Of a DNA stretch of 64,000 nt, positions 1 through 10,646 are shown piece by piece (the first letter of the stretch is position 1; every line of letters begins with the position of its first letter). The position numbers and the translations under genes are program-made. The notes below the pieces were generated by a model. That model saw only the letters and a program-made list of their open reading frames with translations. It did no database searches and was not told the origin of the DNA. The stretch comes from Gambelia wislizenii (taxonomy: Eukaryota > Chordata > Lepidosauria > Squamata > Crotaphytidae). The stretch spans positions 341,696,256-341,760,255 of the forward strand of contig JAUMIR010000003.1 of NCBI GenBank assembly GCA_030847615.1, read 5' to 3'.

Positions 1-1357
1 CTTTTGCCCTGTTCTGCACCTAGGCAGTCCTCATGACCCTGGAGGCAGATATGGGACTGAGATGGGGACAAGGTGGGGCAGGGCCCTTTACTGCATTTTT
101 TAAAAATACATGCTTTAATCCAGTCCTGCAGGCAAACAACAGATCGATCTCCATGTGTCCATAGGAGCCCAGCTCGGCAGGCCAGCCCGGTGTGCCAGCT
201 GTCGGTCTGCCTTACTCTTCTGGGTCCACAAAGCAGTCCTGCAGCATGCAGGGGGTCTTGGTCACATGTTGCGGGCTGGCTTCCTCACTGCTGGGATAGC
301 AAGAAGATGGCGGCAGTGGCAGCTGCAGCAATTGGCCGGCATGCCCATCAGGACTTCCTCCCATTTCATGGAGGCCTGATCCATTGCCAGGTTACACCAG
401 CGGGGAGCCGGCATATCCTGGCTTATGTAGATGAGCCCTACATATCTAGTTTTCACATTTATATGATTATGCACCACATTTGTATCTTGCTCTCCCACCA
501 AGAAACTGAGAATGCATACTAGTTTTATTCTATTGTATTATCACTGCAGCACGGTCAAGCAGACTATACAAAACTGATAATTGGGACAGGGTAGGATAAT
601 CATATAACGATACTACTTTGTTACCTTAACTGACTTCCTGTTTCTTCCCATGCACAATTTGAACTAGTTGTTACCTTTTAGGCCCTCATGGGACCAGAAC
701 ACATGATGGATTGGATCTCTCTGTATGTGCCAAACTAGACATGACACCCTTCTTTGGGTAGCCACATTAGTTGAAGTACAGCAAGTTCTTAATGGACAAA
801 GGAATTTGCAGTGATGGCACCTTGGCTACAAGAATGCCTTCCTCAGAGAAGACTCTTCACTTCCCCAGGCTCTGGTCTTGCTTTAAATTTGTTTTCAGGT
901 TTTTATGCTTATATGTTTCATGGATTTTTGGCATAATTGATTTTTATGTTTGCTATAAGAATATACTTCCAGAGCATCAAGTACTTATTATGAAACAGTC
1001 TACAAACGAGTGACTTTTACAAGGCCACACAAGGACCTTTCATGTTACTGGGTGACATGATAGGAGGTTTGAATTGAGGCCTTCTTCATCTGACACTGTC
1101 CAGTCGAACTAACTAGTTCTTACTGTAAGCCATTTTAAACAGATTAAAATTCATCTGGGTCAAGATGAGGGAATTCTGGCATCTTTTCTTGTAGTCAAAA
1201 GTTTTTATTCTCTTGTGTGTGGTATTAGGACTAACTGTGAAAATATATAACAGTGTAGTTTATATCACAATTAGAACTGTGGTAGTTGCGACAGGAATAC
1301 TTGTATGTGAAAACTGAACACCACAGTTCAATAGAGTTAAGTACTCTTAAGCCTACT
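1..1357. other. No recognisable gene or repeat
   Basis: I see no supported gene here. The open frame at 73-522 has low-complexity composition and no recognisable domain, and it overlaps other frames equally well. No clear repeat boundary was found. Confidence 0.5.
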
Positions 1358-1365
1358 GACATTGG

Positions 1366-1740
1366 CAGGGCCGGTTTAACCTGTCTGCCAAATCAGCATT
1401 GGCAGGGGGCCCCGAGGTCAAGAGGGGGCCCCGAGGTCAAGAGAGGGCCCCGTGTTGGCCTCCTTAATATGAAAATAATGGGATTTCTGGTTTAAAATAC
1501 CATAGAGTTGCCTTGGAAGGCCTAGAAAAGGGCTAGGGAAGACACATTTTCTAGGAAGACTCTATGGTAGGTGTGCTGTTTTGTGTCCCATGGATAATGA
1601 ATCCAGGGATACGGGGGTCCTACTATAATCTGAACATCCTGTACGGTGAATAGGTTAGGTTACATTGATCTGAGATAAACATATGGGGGCCCCAAAGTAA
1701 AGCATTGCAGGGGGCCCCAAAATTCCTTAAACCGGTCCTG
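1366..1740 (-). mobile_element. Short internally deleted hAT element
   Basis: The ends are inverted repeats, CAGGGCCGGTTTAA on the left and TTAAACCGGTCCTG on the right. They are flanked by a perfect 8-bp direct repeat GACATTGG at 1358-1365 and 1741-1748. An 8-bp duplication and CAG-type ends are the hAT signature. The subterminal blocks rich in GGGGCCCC match both ends of the longer copy at 16399-18825, in opposite orientation. No transposase remains, so it is a non-autonomous deletion derivative that still transposed. Confidence 0.85.
1470..1625 (-). mobile_element. Truncated Tigger-like MITE inside the hAT
   Basis: The right end GGGGGTCCTACTA and the internal text match the complete Tigger-like MITEs at 2615-2869 and 16514-16750. 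The left end is missing. The break near 1470 coincides with the internal deletion of the host hAT, whose left subterminal part runs directly into the MITE interior. Confidence 0.7.
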
Positions 1741-2073
1741 GACATTGGTAAGTGTCCCTTGCTCTGTGGTGACTTGTGGCCATTACGTTGGTATAGCCAG
1801 AAATTTACAGTGATCTGTTTCATAGATTAGAACCATTATCAGACTCTAATGCAATTATATCTATTGAAGTTGCAGACTTAAATTAATAGAGCAATAAATT
1901 AAATATTTTATTGATTGTTCCAGCGAAGCCAATTATAAGCAATAACTGCAAATTTATGTAAGTCAGGTGCAAGTTAAAGAAAAAATTATTTTTAAGTAAG
2001 TTGATTATGGTGTGTTGCAGGAATAATGAATGAAAAAGTAGTTTTCCCATCTGAAGAACAAATAGAAGCTTTT

Positions 2074-2372
2074 GGACTTTATCAGACGAGGTACTTACTG
2101 CTACAAAACCGTGTCAGAAGGATGCAATGATAACAGAAACAGGTGACATTATCAGATGCCCTTGTCATTCAGCCATTCTGGGGGCGTAGCGCCGGCATGG
2201 AAGAGGTGTCACTTTTTTATTGATGGGCTAAGCCGTCAATAAAAAGTTACACCTTAATCACCCCCCACGCTACGCCCGTATCCACTGAGTGATTATGTCG
2301 TCTAATAATGTCGCCCATTTCTGTTATCGTTGCATCCTTCTTACACAGTTTTTGCCATGTCTGATAAAGTCC
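2074..2372. mobile_element. Foldback MITE, Harbinger-like ends
   Basis: The ends are GGACTTTATCAGAC and GTCTGATAAAGTCC. The element folds on itself around a central hairpin near 2215-2245 (TTATTGATGGGCTAAGC, then GTCAATAAA). Both arms contain GCGTAGC-type text. Its ends match the longer MITEs at 9255, 33110 and 57367. No coding potential. The target duplication is not clear. Confidence 0.7.
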
Positions 2373-2614
2373 ATAGACAAAAATTTGGAACACATACCAA
2401 GGAATAAGTCCCACTGAAATCAATAGGAATTACTTCTGAGCAGAAATATAGACAATTACATTGTAACTGGTTAACAGTGTGGATTTCTTATACTAGCAGA
2501 TGTTATCCAAATTGTGGGTAACCCAGTCATGTCCATATATTAATATGGGGAATTTTAATTAACTCAATATGGCAGCGAGAGGCTGGGTAACTGTGGGACC
2601 TTTTGACCTATTTA

Positions 2615-2869
2615 CAGTTGGACCCCCATATCCACTGATTCATTATCCACTGATTCAACTATCCACGGGACACAAAACAGCACACCTACCATAGAATCTT
2701 CCTAGAAAATGTGTCCTTTCTAGCCATTTTCTAGGTCTTTCAAGGCCATTCTATGGTATTTTAAACCGGAAGTCCCATTATTTTCAATGGTGTTCGCTAT
2801 TATCCATGGTTTTCAATATCCACAAGGGCCCTCCAGAACCAATCCCCAGTGGATACGGGGGTCCTACTG
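2615..2869 (+). mobile_element. Tigger/pogo-like MITE, full length
   Basis: Terminal inverted repeats CAGTTGGACCCCCATATCC and GGATACGGGGGTCCTACTG are flanked by TA on both sides (2613-2614 and 2870-2871). TA duplication and CAG(T)-type ends fit the Tc1/mariner-pogo group. About 255 bp and non-coding. Relatives lie at 16514, 34157, 39261, 43136 and 56140. Confidence 0.8.
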
Positions 2870-2871
2870 TA

Positions 2872-3263
2872 TATCAGTACTGACAAGTCTCACCACCAGG
2901 AAGCATTCATACCAACAACACTCAAGCTTCAAGCAGTCACATAAGATTATTGAAGAAATCAGGAATTATCAGGACAGAGGAATAGAGTTAGGATGATATA
3001 GAATAGTATACTATACCTGTCCAAAGGGTAGAGTTTCATGTAGCCGAAGATACTCAGATGGACAGAGTAATGGGATGCAGGAAGCTGTGCATGCTGTGAG
3101 ACACTTTGACTGTGTTTTGGGGCTATATTTACACACAATATTTTCCGTTAAGGGGTGTTATGAGTGGAATACAATGTTAGACAGAGTTTCCCACAGTTGA
3201 ATGGAAGCTCCAGCTATGTCAACAATCACAAATGGCTGAGACATTAAGACTGATAGGCATCAA
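2872..3263. other. No recognisable gene or repeat
   Basis: Ordinary AT-rich sequence; nothing supported. Confidence 0.5.
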
Positions 3264-3279
3264 GCAACCTTCTATTTTT

Positions 3280-3449
3280 TTAATTATTATTTTTATAGGC
3301 ATTTACATGATTTACATAGTTCGAGTGTATATCTAATAGAGCAGTAACATATGAACTTGACATTTTAAACTTTAGACATGTTTTTACTTTCATAACACTC
3401 GATATGAACTTAATATAGATTTAATATAAACTAAGGTACAACCTAAGGT
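3280..3449 (-). mobile_element. Truncated LINE 3' end with target duplication
   Basis: A 16-bp direct repeat GCAACCTTCTATTTTT lies at 3264-3279 and 3450-3465. The insert starts with a T-rich run, which is the poly-A tail of a retrotransposon inserted on the minus strand. The length of the duplication and the A-rich tail suggest L1-type insertion, but the insert is too short to identify its family. Confidence 0.6.
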
Positions 3450-3904
3450 GCAACCTTCTATTTTTAAAGAGAGGGGTGTGAAGGAAAACCAGTTTGCAGA
3501 GTAATAAGTGTTCTGGCCACTTGATTGCATTAGTGAATGGCTCACTTCTAGGTGAGTCCAGGCGAATTAGCACATTTCCACCCTATCTCACTGTTTAGGG
3601 TGGGGAAGTCCACATAATTACTACCCGGGCATGTCATTTGGAAAGACCTCTTTGTTAGGTTTTGAGTAAATCTTCACTCAGTCGCTATTTCTGGGGAAGT
3701 CTGGGTCTACTTCTGAGAAGTGTCAATAAATAAGCCAATGTATGAAATATAGCCAATTGATGAATTATTGGAAGGGTGGGGGGTGTCAGGGCAGGTAAAA
3801 GTGATATGAACAGATGCACCCCAAAAGTGTATGTATGTGTTTGTGTGAAAATAGTATATCTGATAAGTGAAAAACGACCTTGCAAGTGAAAAAATAGAGC
3901 TAAC

Positions 3905-4135
3905 ATAGTATAGTGGCTTGAGTGTTGGACTAGGACACTGGGAGAAAAGGGTTTGAATGCCTGCTCAGCCATGGAAATCTACTGGGTGACCCCGAGAAAG
4001 GCATATTCCCTTAGCCTCAGAGGACAGCAATGGCAAACCCTCTTTCAAACAAATTCTGCCAAGAAAACCCTGTGATAGGTTTGCCTTAGGGTCATCATAA
4101 GTCAGAAGTGACTTGAAGGCACACAACAACAACAA
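3905..4135 (+). mobile_element. tRNA-headed SINE
   Basis: The head has box-B-like text (GGGTTTGAATGCCTG) and the body has a MIR-like core with GGTGACC and CCTCAG. The 3' tail ends GACTTGAAGGCACACAAC followed by (CAA)n. This is the commonest SINE in the window. The same element appears in both orientations at 4272, 4830, 9975, 18080, 32475, 45878, 52540, 56941 and 62530. Confidence 0.85.
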
Positions 4136-4271
4136 CACTAAAAAAAATATTATTTGCTTAGACTTTAACAGTGAAATTCATTGATAGCTGAATTGGTGCT
4201 GTGCAGATAAAAGTAACTGCCCTCATTGTATTGGAACAGTTTCTTTAAAGTACAGAATAATTGGATGGGAT

Positions 4272-4508
4272 ATTTTGTTGTTGTTGTTTGCCTTCTGGCA
4301 CACAAAAACCTATCATCGGGTTGAACCTGTCATGGGGATTTCATGGCAAGATTTCTTCAGGGGGAGTTTGCTATTGCCTTCCTCTGAGGCTGAAAGACTG
4401 GGACTTGCCCAAGGTCACCCAGTGGGTTTCGATGGCCCAGCGGGAATTCAAAACCTGGGTTCTCAGTCCAGCACTCAAACCACTCTTCCGCACTGGCTCT
4501 CTGGGTGG
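4272..4508 (-). mobile_element. tRNA-headed SINE
   Basis: Reverse-oriented copy from a (TTG)n tail through TCACCCAGTGGGTTTC to the tRNA-like head near 4500. Open frames crossing it are accidental. Confidence 0.85.
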
Positions 4509-4829
4509 GATATTAATTACAGTCAGCTTGACCTGGTTATTCTATACTTGGTTCCTCTATTTTTTGGCTGTTTAATATGTTGTCATATCTTTAGAAATTC
4601 ATTATCTTTAGAAATCTATAATAAAATGATGCCTTCCCACTTGTCTGAGGTAATTATATATTTACTGTATTAGCTTTTTGAAGAAGGAAGCTTTATCTTT
4701 TATTCAATCCATATTTAAGTGGATTAGATGTGACATGTGAGAATCGCCTATGCCATTACATGTATATCTGTTAACACAATTAGGAACAATAGAGATTTGC
4801 CAGAGTCTAATGAACTGATAACCTGTGAC

Positions 4830-4982
4830 TTCTTGTTGTGTGCCTTCAAGTTGTTTCTGACTTATGGCACCCCTAAGGTGAATCTATTACTGGGTTTTCT
4901 TGGCAAGATTTATTCAGATTGGGTTTGCCATTGTTCTCCTCTGAGGCTGAGAGAATGTAACTTGCCCAAGGTCACCAAGTGA
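4830..4982 (-). mobile_element. tRNA-headed SINE, head lost
   Basis: Tail and core are present (GTGTGCCTTCAAGTTG, then CTTGCCCAAGGTCACC). The tRNA-like head is absent. Confidence 0.8.
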
Positions 4983-6129
4983 TACTATATCATTATACTA
5001 TATCTTTGGATGGCCCTGAAGTAAAATACACATATCCCTTCATATCTTGTTTTACAGGAGTCCTCAAAACTATTTAAATGGTTTAATAATGAAGATGATG
5101 AACAAATTAAAATGGATTGAATGAAGCATGGTAGGTTTAAACAGTCCTTTCAAAAGATAAGACTGGCAAACTGCTGAAAGAAGAAAATAGCAAGAAAGAA
5201 GAAAAAAATGAAAGGTATTAGAAATATGAAACGTACCGTAATATTTATCATGAGTCACTACACAATTAAAAGAAGCAGTTAGGATAAAAATTGTGAGATG
5301 CATGGTGTTAGACTCTGGTATCATCTTATATAAAAATCATGGTAAATAGATTTGATGTTGAAATTTGAATAATTTTAATGTATGCATAACTGATTATAAA
5401 AGCCAAAAGCAGTCTTATGAAAAATTGATATTAAAACTAAATAAGTGGATTGAAGATTAATTAGTAAAAACAACTGATGACGCTAGTCATGTATTAGATG
5501 CCTAAATCACTTTAGTTGTCATTATTAAATGAATAAATTATAGTCCTTTGATGGAACTTTTATTCTTTTCAGACATTAAATCCAACAAAAAGGCTATCAC
5601 AATACACATTCTAGCATTGATTACACTGTTTCCTTCAATAAATACTTCAGTAAACACAGAGAGAATGAAAACGAGCCAGTATCTACTGTGGTAACAGATT
5701 CAGTATGAAAGAAACTACAAGCACAGGAACTGCTTAAATTTGAATAGTAAAGCATATTTGTAAGTTGTGGCTTTTACTCTAAGCAAATGGAAGAAGACAA
5801 GATGTTGAAAATATTGACAGACTTTGCTTTTGGGTTCTTATACAAATACCGTAATAGGGGGAACCAAAGTAAACTCAAGGGTGTGAAGAGGTTATTACAA
5901 TATTGATCCCCTAATATAGAGTCTTCATGCATATAGCACCAACCCTATCTATCTACCACATTTTTAAAGCTTCCCTTTATGTTCATAGAACAGCAAGTGC
6001 TCTTTGCTATATTTGAATACTCAGGAAGAAGCCTATGGTAGAAAAATATGGGTCCTAACAAATATTGCCATGATCTTCTGGCAATCTGGATTTTCAAACA
6101 TAACAACCAAAAACCTTTAACATATGTGT
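4983..6129. other. No recognisable gene or repeat
   Basis: AT-rich sequence with no coherent frame and no repeat that I recognise. Confidence 0.5.
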
Positions 6130-6452
6130 ATATGTGCCTTCAAGTTCCCTGTTGACTTATGGTGACTCCATGAATTTGATAGGGATTTCTCAGGCAAAGG
6201 CAACCTCCCCCAAACATATCTTGCTAAGAAAAGGGTTGCCTTAGGGTCTCCATAAGTCGGAAACAACTTGAAGGAACACAACAGTTCTCAGGCAAGGATA
6301 CATCAGAGGTGTTTTTTTAGGCAAGGAATCCTCAGAGTTGGTTTTGCCAGTTCCTTCTTCTGAAATATAGCGAACAACACCTGGTATTCACTGGCGGTCT
6401 CCCATCCAAGTACTAACCAGGGCTGACCCATCTTAACATCCAAGATCAAATG
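6130..6452 (-). mobile_element. 5S rRNA-headed SINE split by another SINE
   Basis: The part at 6375-6452 resembles reverse-complement 5S rRNA (CACCTGGTATTC, GGCGGTCTCCCATCCAAGTA, CTAACCAGGGCTGACCC). The left part at 6133-6197 is its tail, GTGCCTTCAAGTTCCCTG. The element is interrupted at 6198-6284. The divergence and broken structure exclude a working 5S gene. Confidence 0.8.
6198..6284 (+). mobile_element. tRNA-SINE 3' fragment inserted in the 5S SINE
   Basis: The insert ends in ACTTGAAGGAACACAAC. A perfect 11-bp duplication TTCTCAGGCAA flanks it at 6187-6197 and 6285-6295, so this is a retrotransposed 5'-truncated copy younger than its host. Confidence 0.75.
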
Positions 6453-7091
6453 GGCCTACTTCAAAGTAAATATGCATAGGATTGAGCTATTGATACAAAA
6501 ATGCCAGATTTTACAATAAATGTATATTTATTGGCCACAAAGTTATGTGGGCATAAATTAGAATGGCATGTATGCATTCCATTCCATAGTATTTTACACA
6601 TAGTTTCTGACGTGCATAGGTGTACCCATTGTTCATGCAGATTTCAAGGATAAGCAAGGTTTTCCCCATTCAGTTTAGCATCTGCACATGTGGAGCTGTC
6701 CTGGCAATTCAGTCAGTTGGAGAACCTGACCTTGTGCATGGTTGAGAATACGTTGACCCTTGGAGTGGAACTAGAATATGCAACCCTACAACAACATAAG
6801 GCACCCACACTGTAGACTGCAATCCTATATACTAGTAAGCTTCACCAAACTCAATGGGACTGCTTCACAGTAAACAAGCTTAGAATTGCAGTGTTAGAAT
6901 AGTACTGCTCTCTGCACATCTTCATTGAGACCAAAAACTCACTTCTAAACACATTTGCTTACGTTTGAATCTCATTGATATCAAGGGAATCCTTCAAATA
7001 TAGGGTTGCAAACTCAGGCCACGATCCTCAGACAATTTCAGTTGAACACATGCGATTTATATCAAACAGGTTGCAAGAATGCATGCAGTTG
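6453..7091. other. Mostly unassigned; short dispersed repeat pieces
   Basis: Two short stretches (about 6460-6490 and 6820-6900) contain text of the 'CAATGGGACT...GTAAA' kind also seen at 2400, 8825 and 59833. No gene. Confidence 0.4.
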
Positions 7092-7340
7092 ATCATAGAA
7101 TCATAGAACTGAAAGATACCACAAGGGCCATCCAGTCCAACCCCCTGCCTTGCACAAAGCACTCCTGACAGATGGCCATCCAGCCTCTGTTTAAAAACCT
7201 CCAAGAAGGAGACTCCACCACATTCCTAGGCAGTATATTCCACTGTCAAACATCTCTTACCATTAGGAAGTTCTTGCTAATGTTTAGGTGGAATCTCTTT
7301 TCCTGTAGTTTGACTATATGACCTCCTCATATAGGTGAAA
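7092..7340 (-). mobile_element. CR1 LINE 3' end
   Basis: It starts with the CR1 tail on the minus strand (ATCATAGAATCATAG, the complement of ATTCTATG repeats). It continues through CCATCCAGTCCAACCCCC and the end of the CR1 reading frame. It is 5' truncated. Confidence 0.85.
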
Positions 7341-8646
7341 CTAAAAAACTCTGAAAATCTACATATTTAGCTATGCACTTTTTTTAAAAAAGGACTCCCA
7401 ATTGTGTAATACAAAAGAGAGTTTATGATTAATATTAAAATTATTGTAAATACTTTCACTTCCCCCTGAAGCACGTGTGGAGTACCTTTAATCTGAAGAA
7501 AATCTTGCACAACAGATCCTGCAACTGCGACTGGTGCTAAAATACATTCAAATGCCAATTGTAAAGCATAAATAGCAAAAGAGATATTTCATATCATCAG
7601 TCTTGTAAAAACAACAAAAAAGAACAAAATCAAACTGACATTCCTTCAATACAATGCAAAATTTAAACAAAAAAACTTGAAAAAATACAGTACCTGATCT
7701 ATGCTGATGCTTGTCCAATAGCCACCCTTTCTTGCAACTGAATTTCAGTCTGCCAGAGCTTCTGTATTAAATGCCTTCAGCTCCTTTTTCTTTTTTCTTT
7801 TTAAAGTATGTCAGCACAAGCCCAGGCAAACTTCAAATCCAGGAAAATAAAATTAAGCACGCAGATCAAAGGCAGACGAGCAGTGAAACCAAATGCCTGT
7901 AATCTGATCAGTGATCTGTTGCCGTACATCAAAGGCTTGGGCTTTGGAGACTAGAGAAAGAACTTTCTTTTCAGCAGGTAGTTGTGTTCTGTTCTATGCT
8001 TTTCTTTTCTTTTCTTTCCTCCCCCCCTCTCTTCTTTTTCTCAAATGTGTTTCATCAAAACTCATCCCTATAGGTCCATCTACCCTCCCTTTTTTTGTTG
8101 TAAGTGGGGGAAAGACATGATTCTTGGAGCTGAATGGCTGGATCTGTAGACTTTCTTTCTTTCTTTTTTCTTTTTTGTGCTCAAGCTGTGCTGGTCTCGG
8201 ATTGTGTGTTGGAAGTTTTCCCCAGTGCCAGCGGGTTCCGCTTGAAGCCTTTCATCTCTCTGAACTGATCCCATGACATCATTCTGTGAGCCTTGTGGGA
8301 CTGGTTGGAGAGCTATAATACAGCCTGTAGGGAAACACAGCTGAACTGCAAAAGGACTCTTGTGTGGTTTTTAATTGACTTAGCTGTTGTAAACAGTGCA
8401 AGAAAATTTCTTCAGTTTTCTGCTCTGTGGAATGTTCATAGGAAGCCATGAAAGTGAGACTGTGCATTTGACATGTCCTCATTTTAATAAAGTTATCGGA
8501 TGGTCGTTTTGTGGAAGGCTATTTATTTATCAGTACTGTGTCCAAACTTTCTCCACACAAGAGTTCAATGCCAGACTGGTAGGATGATTTGTAACAGCTG
8601 CCAAGAAATTACCACAGAGGATACCCAAAGAATTGCCCTTCCCCAT
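7341..8646. other. Repeat-poor interval, no gene recognised
   Basis: This is the longest stretch near the left half without recognisable transposons. It has pyrimidine-rich tracts and a TGACATCA site at about 8274. It could be conserved non-coding or promoter sequence, but nothing in the sequence proves it. Confidence 0.35.
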
Positions 8647-8670
8647 ACACACACACACACACACACACAC
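8647..8670. repeat. (AC)n microsatellite
   Basis: Twelve AC units. Confidence 0.95.
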
Positions 8671-9120
8671 GGATTCCCACACTCTTGTCTGAGTACTGAA
8701 GAGGATTTACATTAAAATATGTTCATCCACAAATTGCTAAGCATCTCCAACTTCAGTTGGAAGGGAGTTTGTTTGACATGAAAGACAGCATAGCCAAACC
8801 CCATGCCTAGCTAGCTATTCAAAAGTATACTCCACTGATTTAAAATGGGACTCCTGAGTAAATATCACTGCAACCTTCAAAGTGACCTAACTGAATTAAA
8901 ATGGTTAGACAACCTGCTGAGAACCATGGCATTGTTTTGCTTATCGCTTGCTCCTAGTGTGAGATTTGTGCAAGACTGTTAATTAACGCTTCTGCATGTG
9001 AACTGAGTCCATCCCTTGATCTGTCCGCCCTTTCTCAATGATCTATGGCAAGGAAACCTGATCCTACTGCTAGATGCTGATCTCTTTGTTTTCCTTCCTT
9101 CAGAGAGTGGTTTTGCATGT
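8671..9120. other. Mostly unassigned
   Basis: A short dispersed-repeat piece lies at 8815-8885. Nothing else recognised. Confidence 0.4.
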
Positions 9121-9165
9121 GTTGTTGTCATGTGCCTTCAAGTCTACTCTGATTTATGGCGGAAG
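9121..9165 (-). mobile_element. SINE tail fragment
   Basis: Only the tail TGTGCCTTCAAGTC and a few following bases remain, abutting the CR1. Confidence 0.6.
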
Positions 9166-9966
9166 ATATTCCACCTAAACATTAGGAAGAACTTCCTGAC
9201 AGTAAGTGCTGTTCAGTAGTGGAATGCACTGCCTCAGAGTGTGGTGGAGTCTCCGGACTTTATCAGACACGGAAAATACAGCATCATCATGACGCCACAT
9301 AACTGTGTGTGGATCAGACGACATCGCCCTTTTGTGGTAAAAAACAGACCAAAAAGCCATCATTTTTAATTGATGGCTTAAGCCATCAATAGATCTCCCT
9401 GCCGCTTTTTTGCCGGCATTGCCAGCATGCAAGACATACCTGTGTCCCTTTAAATCTCAGACTTACCCCAACAATCAATGGACTGGCGTGAACACTTCCG
9501 GGTCAGATCAGGACATCCAGTTAAGTGACAAACTTTTTTTGACCATCCCTGGGTTACTTTGAGTTTTTTTCAGTGTGTGTGTGTGTGTGTGTGTGCTTAG
9601 TTTAACTTTTTGATGTTTCTTTTTTTATTTTTGAATTTCCCACACGATGAAATCGCACAGGATTTCAAAAGAGGAAGTGAATGGAACTCCATTCACTTCC
9701 TCTTTATTACTGGAGGAGCCTTTGCCAGGAAAGGAGGTAAGTGTGTGTGTGTGTGGGCTTTCTTTTGCTGGCATAAAATTGATTTTTTTTTTAATGCCAG
9801 CAAAAGAACATTATAACGGGGGCATCTGATAAAGTCCTCCTTCTTTGGGTATTTTTAAACAGAGGATGGATGGCCATCTGTCGGGAATACTTTGTGCATT
9901 CCTGCAGGGCCAGGGGTAGGACTAGATGGTCCTTGTGTTCTCTTCCAACTCTTCTAATTCTATGCC
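9166..9966 (+). mobile_element. CR1 LINE 3' end split by a MITE
   Basis: CR1 coding and 3' text runs at 9166-9254 (TTCCACCTAAACATTAGGAAG) and resumes at 9841-9966 (ACAGAGGATGGATGGCC), ending near AATTCTATGC. The interruption is the MITE at 9255-9837. Removing the MITE and one copy of the duplicated TCC restores a continuous CR1. Confidence 0.85.
9255..9837 (+). mobile_element. Harbinger-like three-hairpin MITE, copy A
   Basis: Terminal inverted repeats GGACTTTATCAGA and TCTGATAAAGTCC bound 583 bp, flanked by a 3-bp TCC duplication. Three internal hairpins are visible. The first is at 9369-9390 (ATTGATGGCTTAAGCCATCAA). The second is at 9671-9702 with 14-bp arms GAGGAAGTGAATGG and a 4-nt loop. 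The third has arms CTTTTGCTGGCAT at 9762-9774 and 9794-9806. A GTAAGT lies at 9737-9742. A (GT)n run is at 9573-9594. No transposase is encoded. Related copies are at 22583, 27382, 33110, 57367, 60443 and 62643. Confidence 0.85.
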
Positions 9967-9974
9967 TCTATCAT

Positions 9975-10127
9975 AAGGTTTTGTCAACAAGCTTTAATCA
10001 GGTTTGCCATTGCCCTCTTTTAAGGGTGAGACAGTATGACTTTCTCAAATTTACCCAGTGGGTTTCTAGGGCTGAGCAGGGATTCAAACCTCAGTCCAAC
10101 ACTCATGCTACTATGCCACGCCGTCTT
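9975..10127 (-). mobile_element. tRNA-headed SINE, tail degraded
   Basis: Core and head are recognisable (TTTGCCATTGCCCTC, TTACCCAGTGGGTTTC, GGGATTCAAACC). Confidence 0.7.
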
Positions 10128-10644
10128 GCACGTAACCAATGTGTAAAACACCTTACCATTTATATATATATATTTGTCTGTGCATTTCTATGATTTGGAA
10201 CAGAAAATTCACACCAGTTTTCTATGCAGAGATGCCCAAGCTGCCCTTACATCAGGAGCAGCACAATGGCATGAAAGTATTAATTTGAAAATGAGTAAGC
10301 ACAGGGAGAGGAAGCATGTGTCACCTTTGTCTGAAGCTGCTCAGAACCCCACCTTTGCAACAACAAAGAAGTGTACCCATTTCTCCTTCAGGGGAAGAAA
10401 TTATGTGAGCAATAAAAATCATCCTACACAGTAAATGTGTGAGGATCAAGATAAATTAATGTAGCCTTTGCAGAAAGGCACAGTCTCTTCCACAGATTTA
10501 TGGTCCTGTACACCTGTTTGATTTAAATGTAAAACTAGCAACCATCAGTTGGGATCTCTTTGTAGCAATAAGGCTCACCAGCCCAGGCCTAACTCTCAGC
10601 CCATCTAACACACCCCACCAGTTATCAGAGAAGAGAATCATGTG
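10128..10644. other. No recognisable gene or repeat
   Basis: A short (AT) run near 10160; otherwise nothing supported. Confidence 0.5.
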
Positions 10645-10646
10645 TA

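Noticed and set aside
73..522. 149-codon open frame near the left edge
   Set aside because: No domain, poor composition, and overlapping frames are equally open; no splice or promoter context.
1366..1495. Open frame with GGPEV-type repeats
   Set aside because: It is the GGGGCCCC-rich subterminal part of the hAT element; the same frame appears at its other copy in reverse.
6375..6452. 5S rRNA-like sequence
   Set aside because: It is truncated, diverged and joined to a SINE body; other copies share that body.
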